Positions 17,847 to 27,180 of a DNA stretch of 64,000 nt are shown in pieces. Position 1 is the first letter of the stretch. Every line of letters starts with the position of its first letter. The stretch is from NCBI RefSeq assembly GCF_040117685.2, contig NZ_JBEDYP020000006.1:1-64000 (forward strand). Reading direction: 5' to 3'. This DNA is from Gracilimonas sp040117685 (GTDB taxonomy: Bacteria > Bacteroidota > Rhodothermia > Balneolales > Balneolaceae). The notes under the pieces were generated by a model. That model did no database searches and had not been told where the DNA came from. It saw only the letters and a list, made by a program, of their open reading frames with translations. Both the position numbers and the translations under genes were made by a program.

Positions 17847-19775
17847 TCAATCCAGCTCTTTCCAGCGTACAAAGGCTTCCATAGCTTCGTACTCGGCCAG
17901 CCCCAAATTGTCATAAAGTTCAGCGGTGCCGCGGGTACGGTCGTCGGCTCGCTGCCAGAATTCCCGTTTGTCGGTTCCTGGGAACAGCGGACGGTCTTTC
18001 TGCGACTGATGCTTGAAGATGGCCTTACGCTTACGATCGGTTTCTTCAGGGCTGAGAGGAACGGCCATCTCAATATCCTCAATATCCCATTCCTGCCAGG
18101 CTCCGCGGTATAACCAAGTCCAGCAGTCTTTCATCCATGGCTCATCTTTCAATTCGCGCAAGGCACTGAAAACGGCATCCAGACACACGCGGTGCGTACC
18201 ATGCGGATCAGATAAGTCTCCGGCTGCATAAATCTGATGAGGCTTCACCTGCTTGATAATATCTTTAGTGATCTCGATGTCTTCCGGGCCAATGGGCTTT
18301 TTACGGACTTTCCCGGTTTCATAAAATGGCAGGTCCAGGAAGTGCATATTCTCATCGGGGATTCCCACATACCGGCAGGCTGCTTTAGCTTCCCCGCGAC
18401 GAATCATCCCTTTGATGGTTTTCACTTCTTCAGAATCGACTTCACCGGGTTTCTTATTCTTGATAGATGCCCGCACCTCTTTGAAAAGATCAGCAGATTC
18501 CTCATTCTCAAGTCCGAAGCTTTCGTGATAGTCGGTTACGAAATCGGCGAAACGAATAGCTTCATCATCAAAAACAGCGATGTTACCGGATGTTTGATAG
18601 GCAACATGGACTTCATGTCCCTGATCTACCAAACGGATAAAAGTACCGCCCATTGAAATTACATCATCATCGGGGTGGGGACTAAAAATAAGCACGCGCT
18701 TTTTGGAGGGTGATTTCCGTTCCGGGCGGTAGGTGTCGTCCTCATTGGGTTTACCGCCGGGCCATCCGGTAATGGTATGCTGAATCTCGTTAAAAATACG
18801 GATGTTTACATTGTAAGCGCGCCCGATATCAATCAGCACATCATTCATGCCATGCTCGCTGTAATCTTCATCCGTGAGCTTGAGTATGGGTTTTTCCAGG
18901 AAAAGGCTTAACCAAACTACAGCTTTTCTCAGAAGTTCATCCGTCCAGTCAATCGGACCAACCAGCCACGGAGTTTTGGTTCGGGTGAGTTCAGCTGATG
19001 AAGCATCATCCAGAATAAACTCAACATTTTCGTGTTTCTGTAAAAAGGTAGCGGGAATCTGGCTGGTGATGTCCCCCTCAATAGCCTTTTGTATAATATT
19101 GGCTTTCCCTTCACCCCAGGCCATCAGGAAAATACGGTCAGCCTTCATAATGGTTCCAACACCCATGGTGATGGCACGGCGGGGAACATTCTCTACACCA
19201 AAGAAACCGCTGGCGGCATCCAATACGGTCAGGCTGTCTAACGCAATCAGTCGGGTTTTGGAGTTGATGGATGAACCGGGTTCATTAAAGCCAACGTGTC
19301 CGGTTCGGCCGATACCCAGAATCTGGATATCTAACCCACCAAGTGCGTCAATTTTCTCTTCGTACTTCTGGCAAAATTCATATACGTCTTCCCGATCCAA
19401 AGTGCCATCGGGGATGTGGATGTTTTCTTCTTTGATGTCCACGTGGTCGAAGAGATACTCATGCATGAAATGCACATAGCTGTGAATGGAGTCCGGCTCC
19501 ATCGGGTAGTATTCGTCCAGGTTAAAGGTGACCACATTCTCAAAACTCAGCCCTTCTTCTTGGTGCATCCGGACGAGCTCATCGTACAGCTGGGTAGGGG
19601 TGGAACCGGTTGCAAGACCCAGGACGGCTTGTTCCCCTTTGGAAGCCTTGTCGCGTATCAGCGAAGCAATTTCATCGGCGGCATATTTGGAAGCAATTTT
19701 GGCCGTATCAAAAACTTTGGTAGGCACTTTCTCATACTTTTCAAACTCAGGGCGAATGAGTGGAGTGGAAGACAT
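17847..19775 (-). CDS. nagB: Two-domain protein: glucosamine-6-phosphate deaminase-like + LmbE/PIG-L deacetylase
   Basis: Chosen start ATG 19775 (MSSTPLIRPEF), 642 residues; the frame opens 15 codons upstream with no better start. Residues about 15-300 are a NagB fold: LGLATGSTPTQLYDEL, FNLDEYYPM (Asp 87, equivalent to the proton-abstracting Asp72 of E. coli NagB) and GIGRTGHVGFNEPGSS (His 160, Glu 165). The E. coli NDGH is RTGH here, so the Asp141 counterpart is replaced by Thr. After a linker, residues about 360-640 are a LmbE/PIG-L zinc deacetylase with SPHPDDDVISMGG (367-371 HPDDD). The fusion could deacetylate GlcNAc-6-P and then deaminate it to fructose-6-P, replacing NagA; this is inference, although the two-domain form is common in this phylum. 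Confidence 0.85.
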   Translation of the reverse strand: MSSTPLIRPEFEKYEKVPTKVFDTAKIASKYAADEIASLIRDKASKGEQAVLGLATGSTPTQLYDELVRMHQEEGLSFENVVTFNLDEYYPMEPDSIHSYVHFMHEYLFDHVDIKEENIHIPDGTLDREDVYEFCQKYEEKIDALGGLDIQILGIGRTGHVGFNEPGSSINSKTRLIALDSLTVLDAASGFFGVENVPRRAITMGVGTIMKADRIFLMAWGEGKANIIQKAIEGDITSQIPATFLQKHENVEFILDDASSAELTRTKTPWLVGPIDWTDELLRKAVVWLSLFLEKPILKLTDEDYSEHGMNDVLIDIGRAYNVNIRIFNEIQHTITGWPGGKPNEDDTYRPERKSPSKKRVLIFSPHPDDDVISMGGTFIRLVDQGHEVHVAYQTSGNIAVFDDEAIRFADFVTDYHESFGLENEESADLFKEVRASIKNKKPGEVDSEEVKTIKGMIRRGEAKAACRYVGIPDENMHFLDLPFYETGKVRKKPIGPEDIEITKDIIKQVKPHQIYAAGDLSDPHGTHRVCLDAVFSALRELKDEPWMKDCWTWLYRGAWQEWDIEDIEMAVPLSPEETDRKRKAIFKHQSQKDRPLFPGTDKREFWQRADDRTRGTAELYDNLGLAEYEAMEAFVRWKELD

Positions 19776-20022
19776 AAAACAATAATTGATTAGATGTTGA
19801 TTTCGATGCAAAGCCCGCATACAGAAAGCAGGTCTGAAAAAGATAGAACCCGCAAAATAAGGCTTAAAATGATTAATTCAATACGATGTAGGGCAGTTTT
19901 ACCTAAAGCAACAATTTGTTAACATAATGTGTCCCTTATGTATAGATGAGGCGCCTTGTGGTTTAAAGGATATTGAACCGGGCTAATCTATGGCTCGAAA
20001 TAGATCCGGATCTTTGGTTGTC

Positions 20023-20043
20023 ATCCTGAACTTGATTCAGGAT
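20023..20043. repeat. Dispersed palindrome (ATCCTGAA...TTCAGGAT)
   Basis: ATCCTGAA, loop CTTGA, TTCAGGAT within GTCATCCTGAACTTGATTCA. This wording is a very common dispersed bacterial repeat. It is in the 305-base stretch between the divergent NagB-LmbE and TatD genes, which otherwise shows no gene; promoters of both must lie here, but I could not place them. Confidence 0.6.
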
Positions 20044-20080
20044 CTTTAGTGGCATTTTTAATTAAACCGGAACCAACTAC

Positions 20081-20839
20081 GTGATAGACACTCATTCCCA
20101 TATATACCTTCCTAAATTTGATGAAGATCGAGAAGCCGTAAACCAGCGGGCAGTGGAAGCCGGAGTGAAAGCGATCCTGATGCCGGCCATCGACTTCGAT
20201 TCGCTTAAGCAGATGGAGAAGCTGAGTCACCGGGAAATTGATTTCTACAAGATGGCCGGGATCCATCCCTGCGATGTGGAAAGTCTATCGGATGATTTTG
20301 AAGAACAACTATTCGGGCTTTGTTTAAAAGAAAATATCTACGGAGTGGGAGAGACCGGCCTGGACTATTACTGGAGCACCGATCATGTGGAAGAACAGAA
20401 GAAAAGCCTGCGTATTCATTGCAAAGTAGCCAAAGAGGTGCAAAAGCCAATCATCATTCACAACCGGGAAAGTACCGATGATGTGCTGGATATCCTGGAA
20501 GAGGAACAGGATGGAAGCCTGACTGGTATATGGCACTGTTTTAACGGAACGGTAGAAGAAGGGAAACGAGCCATTGGTTTTGGCTTTCATTTGGGGATAG
20601 GGGGAGTGGTCACCTTTAAGAATGGAGGAGTGGACAAAACCGTAGCTCAACTTCCGCTGGACAAGATGGTGCTGGAAACCGATGCTCCGTATCTGTCGCC
20701 CACCCCAAAGCGCGGGAAACGCAACGAACCGGCCTTTATGAGATACACCGCCCAAAAGCTCGCTGAAATATTTGATGTAAGCCCGGAAGAAATAGATGCC
20801 CGTACCACGGAGACGGCAAGGCAGTTGTTCGGGATTTAA
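20081..20839 (+). CDS. TatD-family metal-dependent hydrolase/DNase
   Basis: 252 residues starting at a GTG (MIDTHSHIYLPKF); no ATG precedes it in frame near enough. All TatD landmarks are present: DTHSH (metal His pair, residues 3-7), GVGETGLDYYW near 88-98 (Glu ligand), IIIHNRES (His), IWHCFNGT (His) and LETDAPYLSP (Asp, about 205-214). The length is normal for TatD/YcfH. Family members are Mg-dependent 3'-5' DNases or deoxyribonucleases linked to DNA repair; the precise substrate is not known here. Confidence 0.9.
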   Translation: MIDTHSHIYLPKFDEDREAVNQRAVEAGVKAILMPAIDFDSLKQMEKLSHREIDFYKMAGIHPCDVESLSDDFEEQLFGLCLKENIYGVGETGLDYYWSTDHVEEQKKSLRIHCKVAKEVQKPIIIHNRESTDDVLDILEEEQDGSLTGIWHCFNGTVEEGKRAIGFGFHLGIGGVVTFKNGGVDKTVAQLPLDKMVLETDAPYLSPTPKRGKRNEPAFMRYTAQKLAEIFDVSPEEIDARTTETARQLFGI

Positions 20840-21080
20840 AAGAAGTTGAAAATGACGGGTAAGGTTTTATCTTAAGACAACTTACGTCATATTGAACGGC
20901 GTAGTTATGCGACAAATTCGTCGTACAATAACCAAATAATGCACTCGGGGAATTTTAAGTATGATTACAGGATCTTATCCGACGTCTCATAAGATAGCCC
21001 ATGTCGCATAGTATTATGTTATACTGCTTTCAAATATCATCAATTATTATTGAATTTGATATCTAAATCATGGGTTTAGA

Positions 21081-21130
21081 CCTCGTTCCCAACCACCCGG
21101 TTGGGAATGCCTGACAGGACCACCCGGTCC
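21081..21130 (-). repeat. Two-hairpin REP-like element, copy A (reverse orientation)
   Basis: Read on the minus strand: hairpin 1 GGACC-GGGT-GGTCC (21130-21117), a 9-base spacer, then hairpin 2 TTCCCAACC-GGGT-GGTTGGGAA (21107-21086), then CGAGG. The same two-hairpin plan with different stem sequences is found at 21235-21283, 47573-47617 and 50026-50068. It is in the gene-free stretch 20840-21405. Confidence 0.6.
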
Positions 21131-21234
21131 AACTTAGGTAAACAGGCACGAGGGTTAGCCACAAGACAGACGGGCTGTACAATCTTATTCCTGTTTTAGT
21201 ACTCCAATCAATAATGCTGTGATCCCAGCACCAT

Positions 21235-21283
21235 GTAAGCAGAGCTTACCAGATGCGTTCCGAAGCTGGAGCTTCGGAACGAG
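21235..21283 (+). repeat. Two-hairpin REP-like element, copy B
   Basis: Hairpin 1 GTAAGC-AGA-GCTTAC at 21235-21249, spacer CAGATGC, then hairpin 2 GTTCCGAAGCT-GG-AGCTTCGGAAC at 21257-21280, then GAG. Both stems are perfect. An open frame across it on the minus strand (giving VLVPKLQLRNASGKL) is only the translation of the repeat. The rest of 20840-21405 holds no gene that I can support. Confidence 0.65.
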
Positions 21284-21405
21284 AACCATGAGATTAAATG
21301 GTTGTGGACGAATGCGATATGAACTTGATTGGGTGAATTTAATTTTGCTATTTCCGTGAACTTCTAACCCGGCGTGCCCTTTATTTTGCGCCAGATCATA
21401 TTGCG

Positions 21406-21855
21406 ATGAACCTGCCTTTAATTGTTGGAATAGCATTTACTCTTTTCGGAATATATTTGTCAATGTATGCCGTCAGAAATCTCAGAAGAGCTAAGCAAAG
21501 CGAAGGCTGGCCTGTGGTAAACGGGGAATTATTGAGCGTTGAATTATGGGGTAAACGAAATATTGACGGTCAGATGAAAGACGCCGAAAAGCTGTCGGTA
21601 CAGTATGAATATTCTGTCCGGAATAAAGTGTATACCGGTACTGCTGTTGCTTTTTATACCCTGATGTACCCGGAGACCACTGAATTTGCTGATAACAATT
21701 CCGCAGATAGCCCGGTTGATGTGTACTATAATCCGGATGAACCTTCCGAATCCGTACTGATTCCGGGGCACCGAAAAGGTAATAAGCGGTACAGTGATTT
21801 GATTCTTGCCTTGTTTGCTGTCTTAATTGGAATAGTGGTAGCCGTAATGAGTTAA
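21406..21855 (+). CDS. DUF3592-type two-helix membrane protein
   Basis: 149 residues. A first membrane helix (about 1-25, LIVGIAFTLFGIYLSMYAV) is followed by a soluble beta segment with the family feature VDVYYNPDEPSESVL (about 103-117), and a last helix (LILALFAVLIGIVVAVM). This topology and the wording PVDVYYNPDEP match DUF3592 proteins of unknown function. It stands alone, downstream of a repeat-rich region and 98 bases before a TonB-receptor gene. Confidence 0.7.
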   Translation: MNLPLIVGIAFTLFGIYLSMYAVRNLRRAKQSEGWPVVNGELLSVELWGKRNIDGQMKDAEKLSVQYEYSVRNKVYTGTAVAFYTLMYPETTEFADNNSADSPVDVYYNPDEPSESVLIPGHRKGNKRYSDLILALFAVLIGIVVAVMS

Positions 21856-21953
21856 TGGGCAAAAGAAGTATGTGAAAGTAAGTAACATTGCTGCCATCCG
21901 ATATTCAGAGTTCTTATTTTTCAGAAAACAAAAAACTCTGACTATTACTCATC

Positions 21954-24125
21954 ATGTTCCAAAGGCTATTCATCTTCTGTGCATTCCTATGTATTACACC
22001 GGCCTTGCTTGCCCAACATACTTTTTCTGCCCGCATTATCAATCATGAAAGTAAAGACCCGCTGATCGGGGTCACGGTTTATTTTCCGGCTTTGAATAAT
22101 GGAGGGAGTACAGGTTCAGACGGATCGGTGACCGTTCGAAATATTCCTTCAGGAACCCAACAAATTTCGATCAGCTATGTGGGTTACGAGACGCTTAGGC
22201 TGCAGCGAGCATTTCCGCTTTCGGCACAAGAGCAGGGTGAGATTTTGGAGCTTCATCATGCTCACGGCGAACTGGATGAAATTGTCGTTAATTCTACCCG
22301 AAGCAGCCGTACTATTGAAGACAGCCCTACCCGCGTAGAGTTTATTGCAGGTGAAGAACTTTCAGAAAAGGGGAATATGAAACCCGGCGACATCCGCATG
22401 TTGCTGAATGAAAGTACCGGCATTCAAACTCAACAGACTTCGGCCACCAGTTATAATTCCAGTATCCGCATACAGGGGCTGGATGGAAAATACACCCAGT
22501 TGCTACGGGACGGACTTCCCTTGTATTCCGGTTTCTCGGGAGGGCTGAGCCTGATGCAAATCGCCCCTCTTGATCTGAAACAGGTGGAAGTGATTAAAGG
22601 AGCATCTTCTACCTTATATGGGGGAGGAGCTATTGCCGGGTTGGTTAACCTAATCACCAAATCTCCGGAAGAAGAACCTGAGCTGAGTTTTATGCTAAAC
22701 AGTACTTCAGCTTTAGGGCTGGATGCGAGTGCCTTTTATTCACAAAAATACGGACGGCTGGGAACTACCGTTTTTACCTCATACAATAAAGGAACGGCCT
22801 ACGATCCGGCCGATAACGGTTTGACTGCTATCCCTGAATTTGATCGCTTTACCTTTAACCCAAAACTGTTTGCTTACCTCGGAAATACCACGCTTAATTT
22901 TGGGGTGAATCTGGTAACGGAAGAGCGCCTTGGCGGAAGTATCGATTATGTGGAAGGAGACCGGAACAGCGATCTTTACTTTGAGCGAAATGAAACCGAC
23001 CGGTTATCAACGCAGTTTCAACTGGAACGTGAGTTCAGTGATCAAATGGTGCTGACTTTGAAAAACAGCAGCAGCCTGTACGATCGATCTATTGAAATAC
23101 CGGATTATACATTTGCCGGAACTCAATTTTCCACCTTTAGCGAGGCAAACCTGAGTTTGATCAATAAGCAGACAGAGTGGACAGGAGGGCTGAATCTCTG
23201 GACCGATCATTTTGATCAGTCAAAAGGGGGGAACGGAAATCCGCTCGATTTCACTAATACCACATTGGGGGCATTTCTGCAGAATACCTCGCCGATAAGC
23301 GAAAAATGGTCGGTCGAGGCCGGATTCCGTTTAGATTACCAGAACAACTACGGCGTTTTTCCGCTTCCCCGCCTGTCTCTGATGTATGAACCTTCGGCAC
23401 AGCTTACTTTCCGGCTGGGTGGCGGGCTCGGATATATGATCCCAACCGTTTTTTCTGAAGATGCCGAGCGGCAGCAATTTCAAAATATACAACCTCTTGA
23501 TACCGATAACCTGGATGCCGAGCGATCAGCCGGGGGTAACCTGGATGTGAATTACCGGCTACCGATTACTGAAAAGCTGATTTTGTCGACCAATATTCTG
23601 GTGTTCTATACCCGTATTAACGACCCGCTCGTGCTTTCATCCACAGGGTCAGGTTTTGAATTTACTCAACCCAACGGTTTTGTGGATACCGAAGGGGTAG
23701 AGGTGAACATGAAGTGGAGTTATGGCAACCTCAAACTGTTTGTGGGCTATACACATGCTAATGTGGAGCAGCACTATAACGGGCAGGTTACGGAGTTTCC
23801 GCTGGTAGCTGAACACCGCCTTAATAACGTACTCATGTACGAAAAACACGGAAACTTCTGGATCGGGTTGGAAGCTTATTACTACAGTCCTCAAAAGCTT
23901 GGGGACGGAAGCACCGGAGATGCTTACTGGATTACCGGGCTTATGACTGAAAAACGGCTGAATGAACACTTTTCCCTGTTTCTGAATTTTGAGAACTTCC
24001 TCGATACCCGTCAGACAGCTTTTGATACCATTTATACCGGCACCCTCGAAAATCCTGATTTCAGGGATATCTACGCCCCGGTAGATGGATTTGTAATAAA
24101 TGGCGGGGTGAAGATAAATTGGTAG
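21954..24125 (+). CDS. TonB-dependent outer-membrane receptor
   Basis: 723 residues. Signal peptide about 1-20 (MFQRLFIFCAFLCITPALLAQ), then a carboxypeptidase-regulatory-like domain (about 22-105, DPLIGVTVYFPAL), then the plug (about 115-235; IRMLLNESTGIQTQQTS and VEVIKGASSTLYGGGAIAGL are classical plug phrases) and a 22-strand type barrel to the end, finishing in aromatic GGVKINW. It should import a metal chelate, cobalamin or carbohydrate ligand using TonB energy. Ligand and partner are not shown by the context: no periplasmic binding protein, ABC importer or SusD is adjacent. The length is typical of siderophore/vitamin receptors and shorter than SusC. Confidence 0.9.
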   Translation: MFQRLFIFCAFLCITPALLAQHTFSARIINHESKDPLIGVTVYFPALNNGGSTGSDGSVTVRNIPSGTQQISISYVGYETLRLQRAFPLSAQEQGEILELHHAHGELDEIVVNSTRSSRTIEDSPTRVEFIAGEELSEKGNMKPGDIRMLLNESTGIQTQQTSATSYNSSIRIQGLDGKYTQLLRDGLPLYSGFSGGLSLMQIAPLDLKQVEVIKGASSTLYGGGAIAGLVNLITKSPEEEPELSFMLNSTSALGLDASAFYSQKYGRLGTTVFTSYNKGTAYDPADNGLTAIPEFDRFTFNPKLFAYLGNTTLNFGVNLVTEERLGGSIDYVEGDRNSDLYFERNETDRLSTQFQLEREFSDQMVLTLKNSSSLYDRSIEIPDYTFAGTQFSTFSEANLSLINKQTEWTGGLNLWTDHFDQSKGGNGNPLDFTNTTLGAFLQNTSPISEKWSVEAGFRLDYQNNYGVFPLPRLSLMYEPSAQLTFRLGGGLGYMIPTVFSEDAERQQFQNIQPLDTDNLDAERSAGGNLDVNYRLPITEKLILSTNILVFYTRINDPLVLSSTGSGFEFTQPNGFVDTEGVEVNMKWSYGNLKLFVGYTHANVEQHYNGQVTEFPLVAEHRLNNVLMYEKHGNFWIGLEAYYYSPQKLGDGSTGDAYWITGLMTEKRLNEHFSLFLNFENFLDTRQTAFDTIYTGTLENPDFRDIYAPVDGFVINGGVKINW

Positions 24126-24202
24126 AACATAAGGTTTCAGAATTATTCAGCCAGATTTTCTACTGGAGAAAGAGCAGATAGAACAGACGCCGTTCGGGCT
24201 TC

Positions 24203-25018
24203 TTATTCTCTGGTTATATACTGAATTTCCCGCTTGTACCAGTTCTCTTTAAACGTTTTTTCTATCCAGTTGCCTTTGTCATCGTAGATATACTCCCAAC
24301 TCAGGTCTACATCAGATTGTTTTGTTGCATCAAATTGCATGGCTACCGGTGTGCCTTGTTCTGAATAGACAATGTCATGTGTTTGATAGGTATCAATAGA
24401 AAAAGCTCGTAATCGCAGCTCGTCATCCCATTCTACAAAATAGGGGCGTGAACTGGCTCTCTTTTCTCCATCCTTAATAACTTCCAGTTTAATATCTGCT
24501 CTGTGTTGACCCGGCTGATATTCAAAATGATACTCAAATATGGCTTCGTTTTTATTCCGGGTGATGGCAGTTAGCCTGTTTAGTTCGCTGTAGGTGAATT
24601 CAATTTTCCTTTTGTCTCCGATGTAAATATATGACAAACGCCCATCCTGATAGTATAAATCATAATAATAGCGTGAAAAGTCATTTCCACCACGGTCTAC
24701 CTGGTAAATAATCTGCATAAGATTTCCCTGTTCATTGAACTTGTAGGTGATATACTCTTCCTGGCCTACAATCTCAGAATCAACGGTTATTTGCTTTGCT
24801 TGTCCAACGTGAATTTGTGGAGCATAATTGAGCAAAGCTTGTGAATTCCAATTCTTTTCGGTCAGCTCATAACTTATAAAAAAGTCATAAATGAGCGTTT
24901 GGTTAAGCCTTTCTGTTTCAGTGGCTTCGTCCAATAGTTCAGAGAGTTTTGAAAGGGAACAGGAGTTGAATAAGAGAAGGGTGACGAAGAGTAGGGTAAA
25001 TTGAACAAATAAGCGCAT
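24203..25018 (-). CDS. Hypothetical lipoprotein, YD-repeat-like beta protein
   Basis: 271 residues with a lipoprotein signal (lipobox FNSCS, Cys 20), so it should be anchored to a membrane. The body consists of successive beta hairpins such as YKFNEQGNLMQIIYQVDRGG, YYQDGRLSYIYIGDKR, FTYSELNRLTAITRN and YIYDDKGNWIEKTFKENW, which resemble degenerate YD/RHS-type repeats seen in Bacteroidetes lipoproteins. No catalytic motif is visible. It is convergent with the TonB-receptor gene; no partner is evident. Confidence 0.65.
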   Translation of the reverse strand: MRLFVQFTLLFVTLLLFNSCSLSKLSELLDEATETERLNQTLIYDFFISYELTEKNWNSQALLNYAPQIHVGQAKQITVDSEIVGQEEYITYKFNEQGNLMQIIYQVDRGGNDFSRYYYDLYYQDGRLSYIYIGDKRKIEFTYSELNRLTAITRNKNEAIFEYHFEYQPGQHRADIKLEVIKDGEKRASSRPYFVEWDDELRLRAFSIDTYQTHDIVYSEQGTPVAMQFDATKQSDVDLSWEYIYDDKGNWIEKTFKENWYKREIQYITRE

Positions 25019-25273
25019 TTAGTCTCTGATCATGAAAAATTGATGGAAGAAGAAACAAAATATAATTACTCAATGCCAAGAATTGCGGAGGTTATTTTGC
25101 TAAGTGGGATGATATTGTAAAGTTGATTTTTGAAATCTTCACCGTATGGTAAATGAAAATATTTTGAACAATTACAGGCTCATCCCTTTAATTTTTTTAA
25201 ACAAATAGTAATATCAATTGTAAGCGTGCAAATGTAAATTATTAAAAGAAACATCAACTTTACAAAAGACGGT

Positions 25274-26545
25274 TTGAAAAAAATACTGTTACCATTATTA
25301 CCCCTCATTTTTCTAATAACAACCATTGCTACTGCTCAAGATATAAGTGAAGATGTAAAACGTATAGCCCAACAAGAATATCCTACAGATACTCTCTTTG
25401 AATTATGGCTTGAATACCAGAAGGATGAAGAAACATTAGCCAGATTTTATAACTCGCTTTCAGAACGGCATATCATTGAGCCAAATGCTAAGAATTCGGA
25501 TGAAGTTATTGTTACTTACTTTGCCAAGGGCAGTGAGGATACGGAATATTTTATGCAATCCGGCGGCCCGGATTTTTATGGGTTAAGGTTCAGAAAGATT
25601 GGCGATAGTTCTTATTACTACTGTACTCAAAGTATTCCCAATGATGCGTGGTTCAGCTATGGTATCAATGAATTTAAAAGAAAAAAGTTGTCAGGCGAAA
25701 CTGACACCTACCGGACATCTATGGAGCATGTACACGATGGGGCTATTATTGGACCGGAAGCACCATTGTCTCCATATGTCAAAGAGGGAACAGGTTTTTC
25801 AAAAGGCGAGCTTCTCGAAAAAAGGCTTTTTAGCAAATTTATGGGGGAAGAACGCAGGCTTGTAGTATACCTGCCATCGGGCTACACCAAAGCCCTCAAG
25901 AACAATCTAGTTATCCAACTTGATGGCCAGAACTATTTGGGTGATGAAAATAATGTAGAAATTTGGAAAGGATGGACTCCTATGCCAACAATACTTGATA
26001 ACCTGATTGCCAGAAATGAAATTGAAACGACTGTATCAGTTTTTGTTTTAAATCAGGGAAACCGTTCTAAGGATATGCTTAGTGATGAATTCGCTGATTT
26101 TTTAGCATTGGAGGTAATAACATGGGCTCGTGAAAACTTTTATATTACTGATTCTGCTAAAGTTGTAATATCAGGGCCCAGCAGAGCTGGTTATACAGCA
26201 GCCCGTACTGCTTTAAAGCATCCTGATCTTATTGACGGGGTTCTCTCTCAATCGGGTTCTTATTATTATACGCTGAATGAGAATGAAAACTGGCCTATTT
26301 ATCCTGAATTCGAAGGAAAACTACTTACAGATTACAGACTTGCTCAAGAGCATTCTGTTCGGTTCTATCTCGATGTAGGTTTATACGATCTTGGTTTGGG
26401 CCGGGTAGGCATGAACCGGCAATTCCGGGATATTCTAATGCTCAAGGGATATGATGTTCACTATAATCAATACAAAGGCGGACATAGTCACTTGAATTGG
26501 CGCCATACATTATCTGACGGATTGATATACTTACTGGCAAAGTAA
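25274..26545 (+). CDS. Secreted esterase, enterochelin-esterase-like alpha/beta hydrolase
   Basis: 423 residues from a TTG start, directly followed by a clean signal peptide (MKKILLPLLPLIFLITTIATAQ). The N-terminal 150 residues match the Fes N-terminal-like beta domain; the alpha/beta hydrolase part has RRLVVYLPSGY (about 197-207), the nucleophile elbow SGPSRAGYTA (about 299-308) and GGHSHLNWR near 400 for the catalytic His. This is the putative esterase (esterase D/Fes) family. Substrates range from siderophores to carbohydrate esters; none is shown here. The upstream 255 bases are AT-rich and hold the promoter, with no other gene visible. Confidence 0.8.
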   Translation: MKKILLPLLPLIFLITTIATAQDISEDVKRIAQQEYPTDTLFELWLEYQKDEETLARFYNSLSERHIIEPNAKNSDEVIVTYFAKGSEDTEYFMQSGGPDFYGLRFRKIGDSSYYYCTQSIPNDAWFSYGINEFKRKKLSGETDTYRTSMEHVHDGAIIGPEAPLSPYVKEGTGFSKGELLEKRLFSKFMGEERRLVVYLPSGYTKALKNNLVIQLDGQNYLGDENNVEIWKGWTPMPTILDNLIARNEIETTVSVFVLNQGNRSKDMLSDEFADFLALEVITWARENFYITDSAKVVISGPSRAGYTAARTALKHPDLIDGVLSQSGSYYYTLNENENWPIYPEFEGKLLTDYRLAQEHSVRFYLDVGLYDLGLGRVGMNRQFRDILMLKGYDVHYNQYKGGHSHLNWRHTLSDGLIYLLAK

Positions 26546-26686
26546 CGTGTGTACCGAATAAAGGTAGGTTTCTAATTATATCCTCTGTTTACCAAAACCG
26601 TTGAGCGAGAGTTAGATGAGTAATTTCTAATTCCGTTATATCCCATACTTCAATATTATGAAGCAAAATCAATCTACGTTAGGCTT

Positions 26687-27133
26687 ATGGGACAGCAACA
26701 ACTACTCCTGGTAATATTGGTAACGGTATTAGTGGGTATCGCAACGGTTATCGCCATTACGGTTTTCGGGGATGCCTCAAATTCTTTAAATAACGATGCC
26801 GTTCGGCAGGATTTAATAGCTATTTCAGCTTCGGTACAAAGTTACGTCCAAAAACCCCCGATGCTTGGTGGCGGAGGCGGAAGTTTTGATGGTTTTACTT
26901 TCCACAAAATCGCATTCCCGGCCGATGAGATTTCGGAAGATGGTTTACATGCCCGAAATGCGAACGGAGTCTATCACGTGTACAGCGTTACGCCAACGGA
27001 AGTAGGTCTTTGGGGAGAACCGATGATGGAAGTAGGCGGCCCCCTCGATATTTCCACACTGGTTTCAGATTCCGATTACTTTGACCTGGTGGTTTCCAAA
27101 GACGACATCACGTGGACGAATACCCCTGATTAG
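26687..27133 (+). CDS. Small pilin-like membrane-anchored protein
   Basis: 148 residues. The N-terminus MGQQQLLLVILVTVLVGIATVIAI is a single hydrophobic helix after a five-residue leader, and the remainder is a small soluble beta domain with a GGGGG linker (about 64-68). The arrangement resembles type IV pilin-like proteins, but the canonical prepilin site (G then F/M with Glu5) is absent. Short proteins beginning MGQQQLLL appear to be recurrent in this bacterial group (from memory). No pilus assembly genes lie nearby. The function is unknown. Confidence 0.6.
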   Translation: MGQQQLLLVILVTVLVGIATVIAITVFGDASNSLNNDAVRQDLIAISASVQSYVQKPPMLGGGGGSFDGFTFHKIAFPADEISEDGLHARNANGVYHVYSVTPTEVGLWGEPMMEVGGPLDISTLVSDSDYFDLVVSKDDITWTNTPD

Positions 27134-27180
27134 CGATACGGGTATTTTTGGTAACCGGTATGGATAGACAGAACTGTTTG

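Noticed and set aside
18874..19479. 201-codon plus-strand frame inside the NagB-LmbE gene
   Set aside because: Antisense shadow of a conserved two-domain enzyme; composition looks non-coding.
21185..21436. Minus-strand open frame of 83 codons containing VLVPKLQLRNASGKL
   Set aside because: It reads through the two-hairpin repeat at 21235-21283; this wording is typical of translated palindromic repeats, and it has no gene-like start context.
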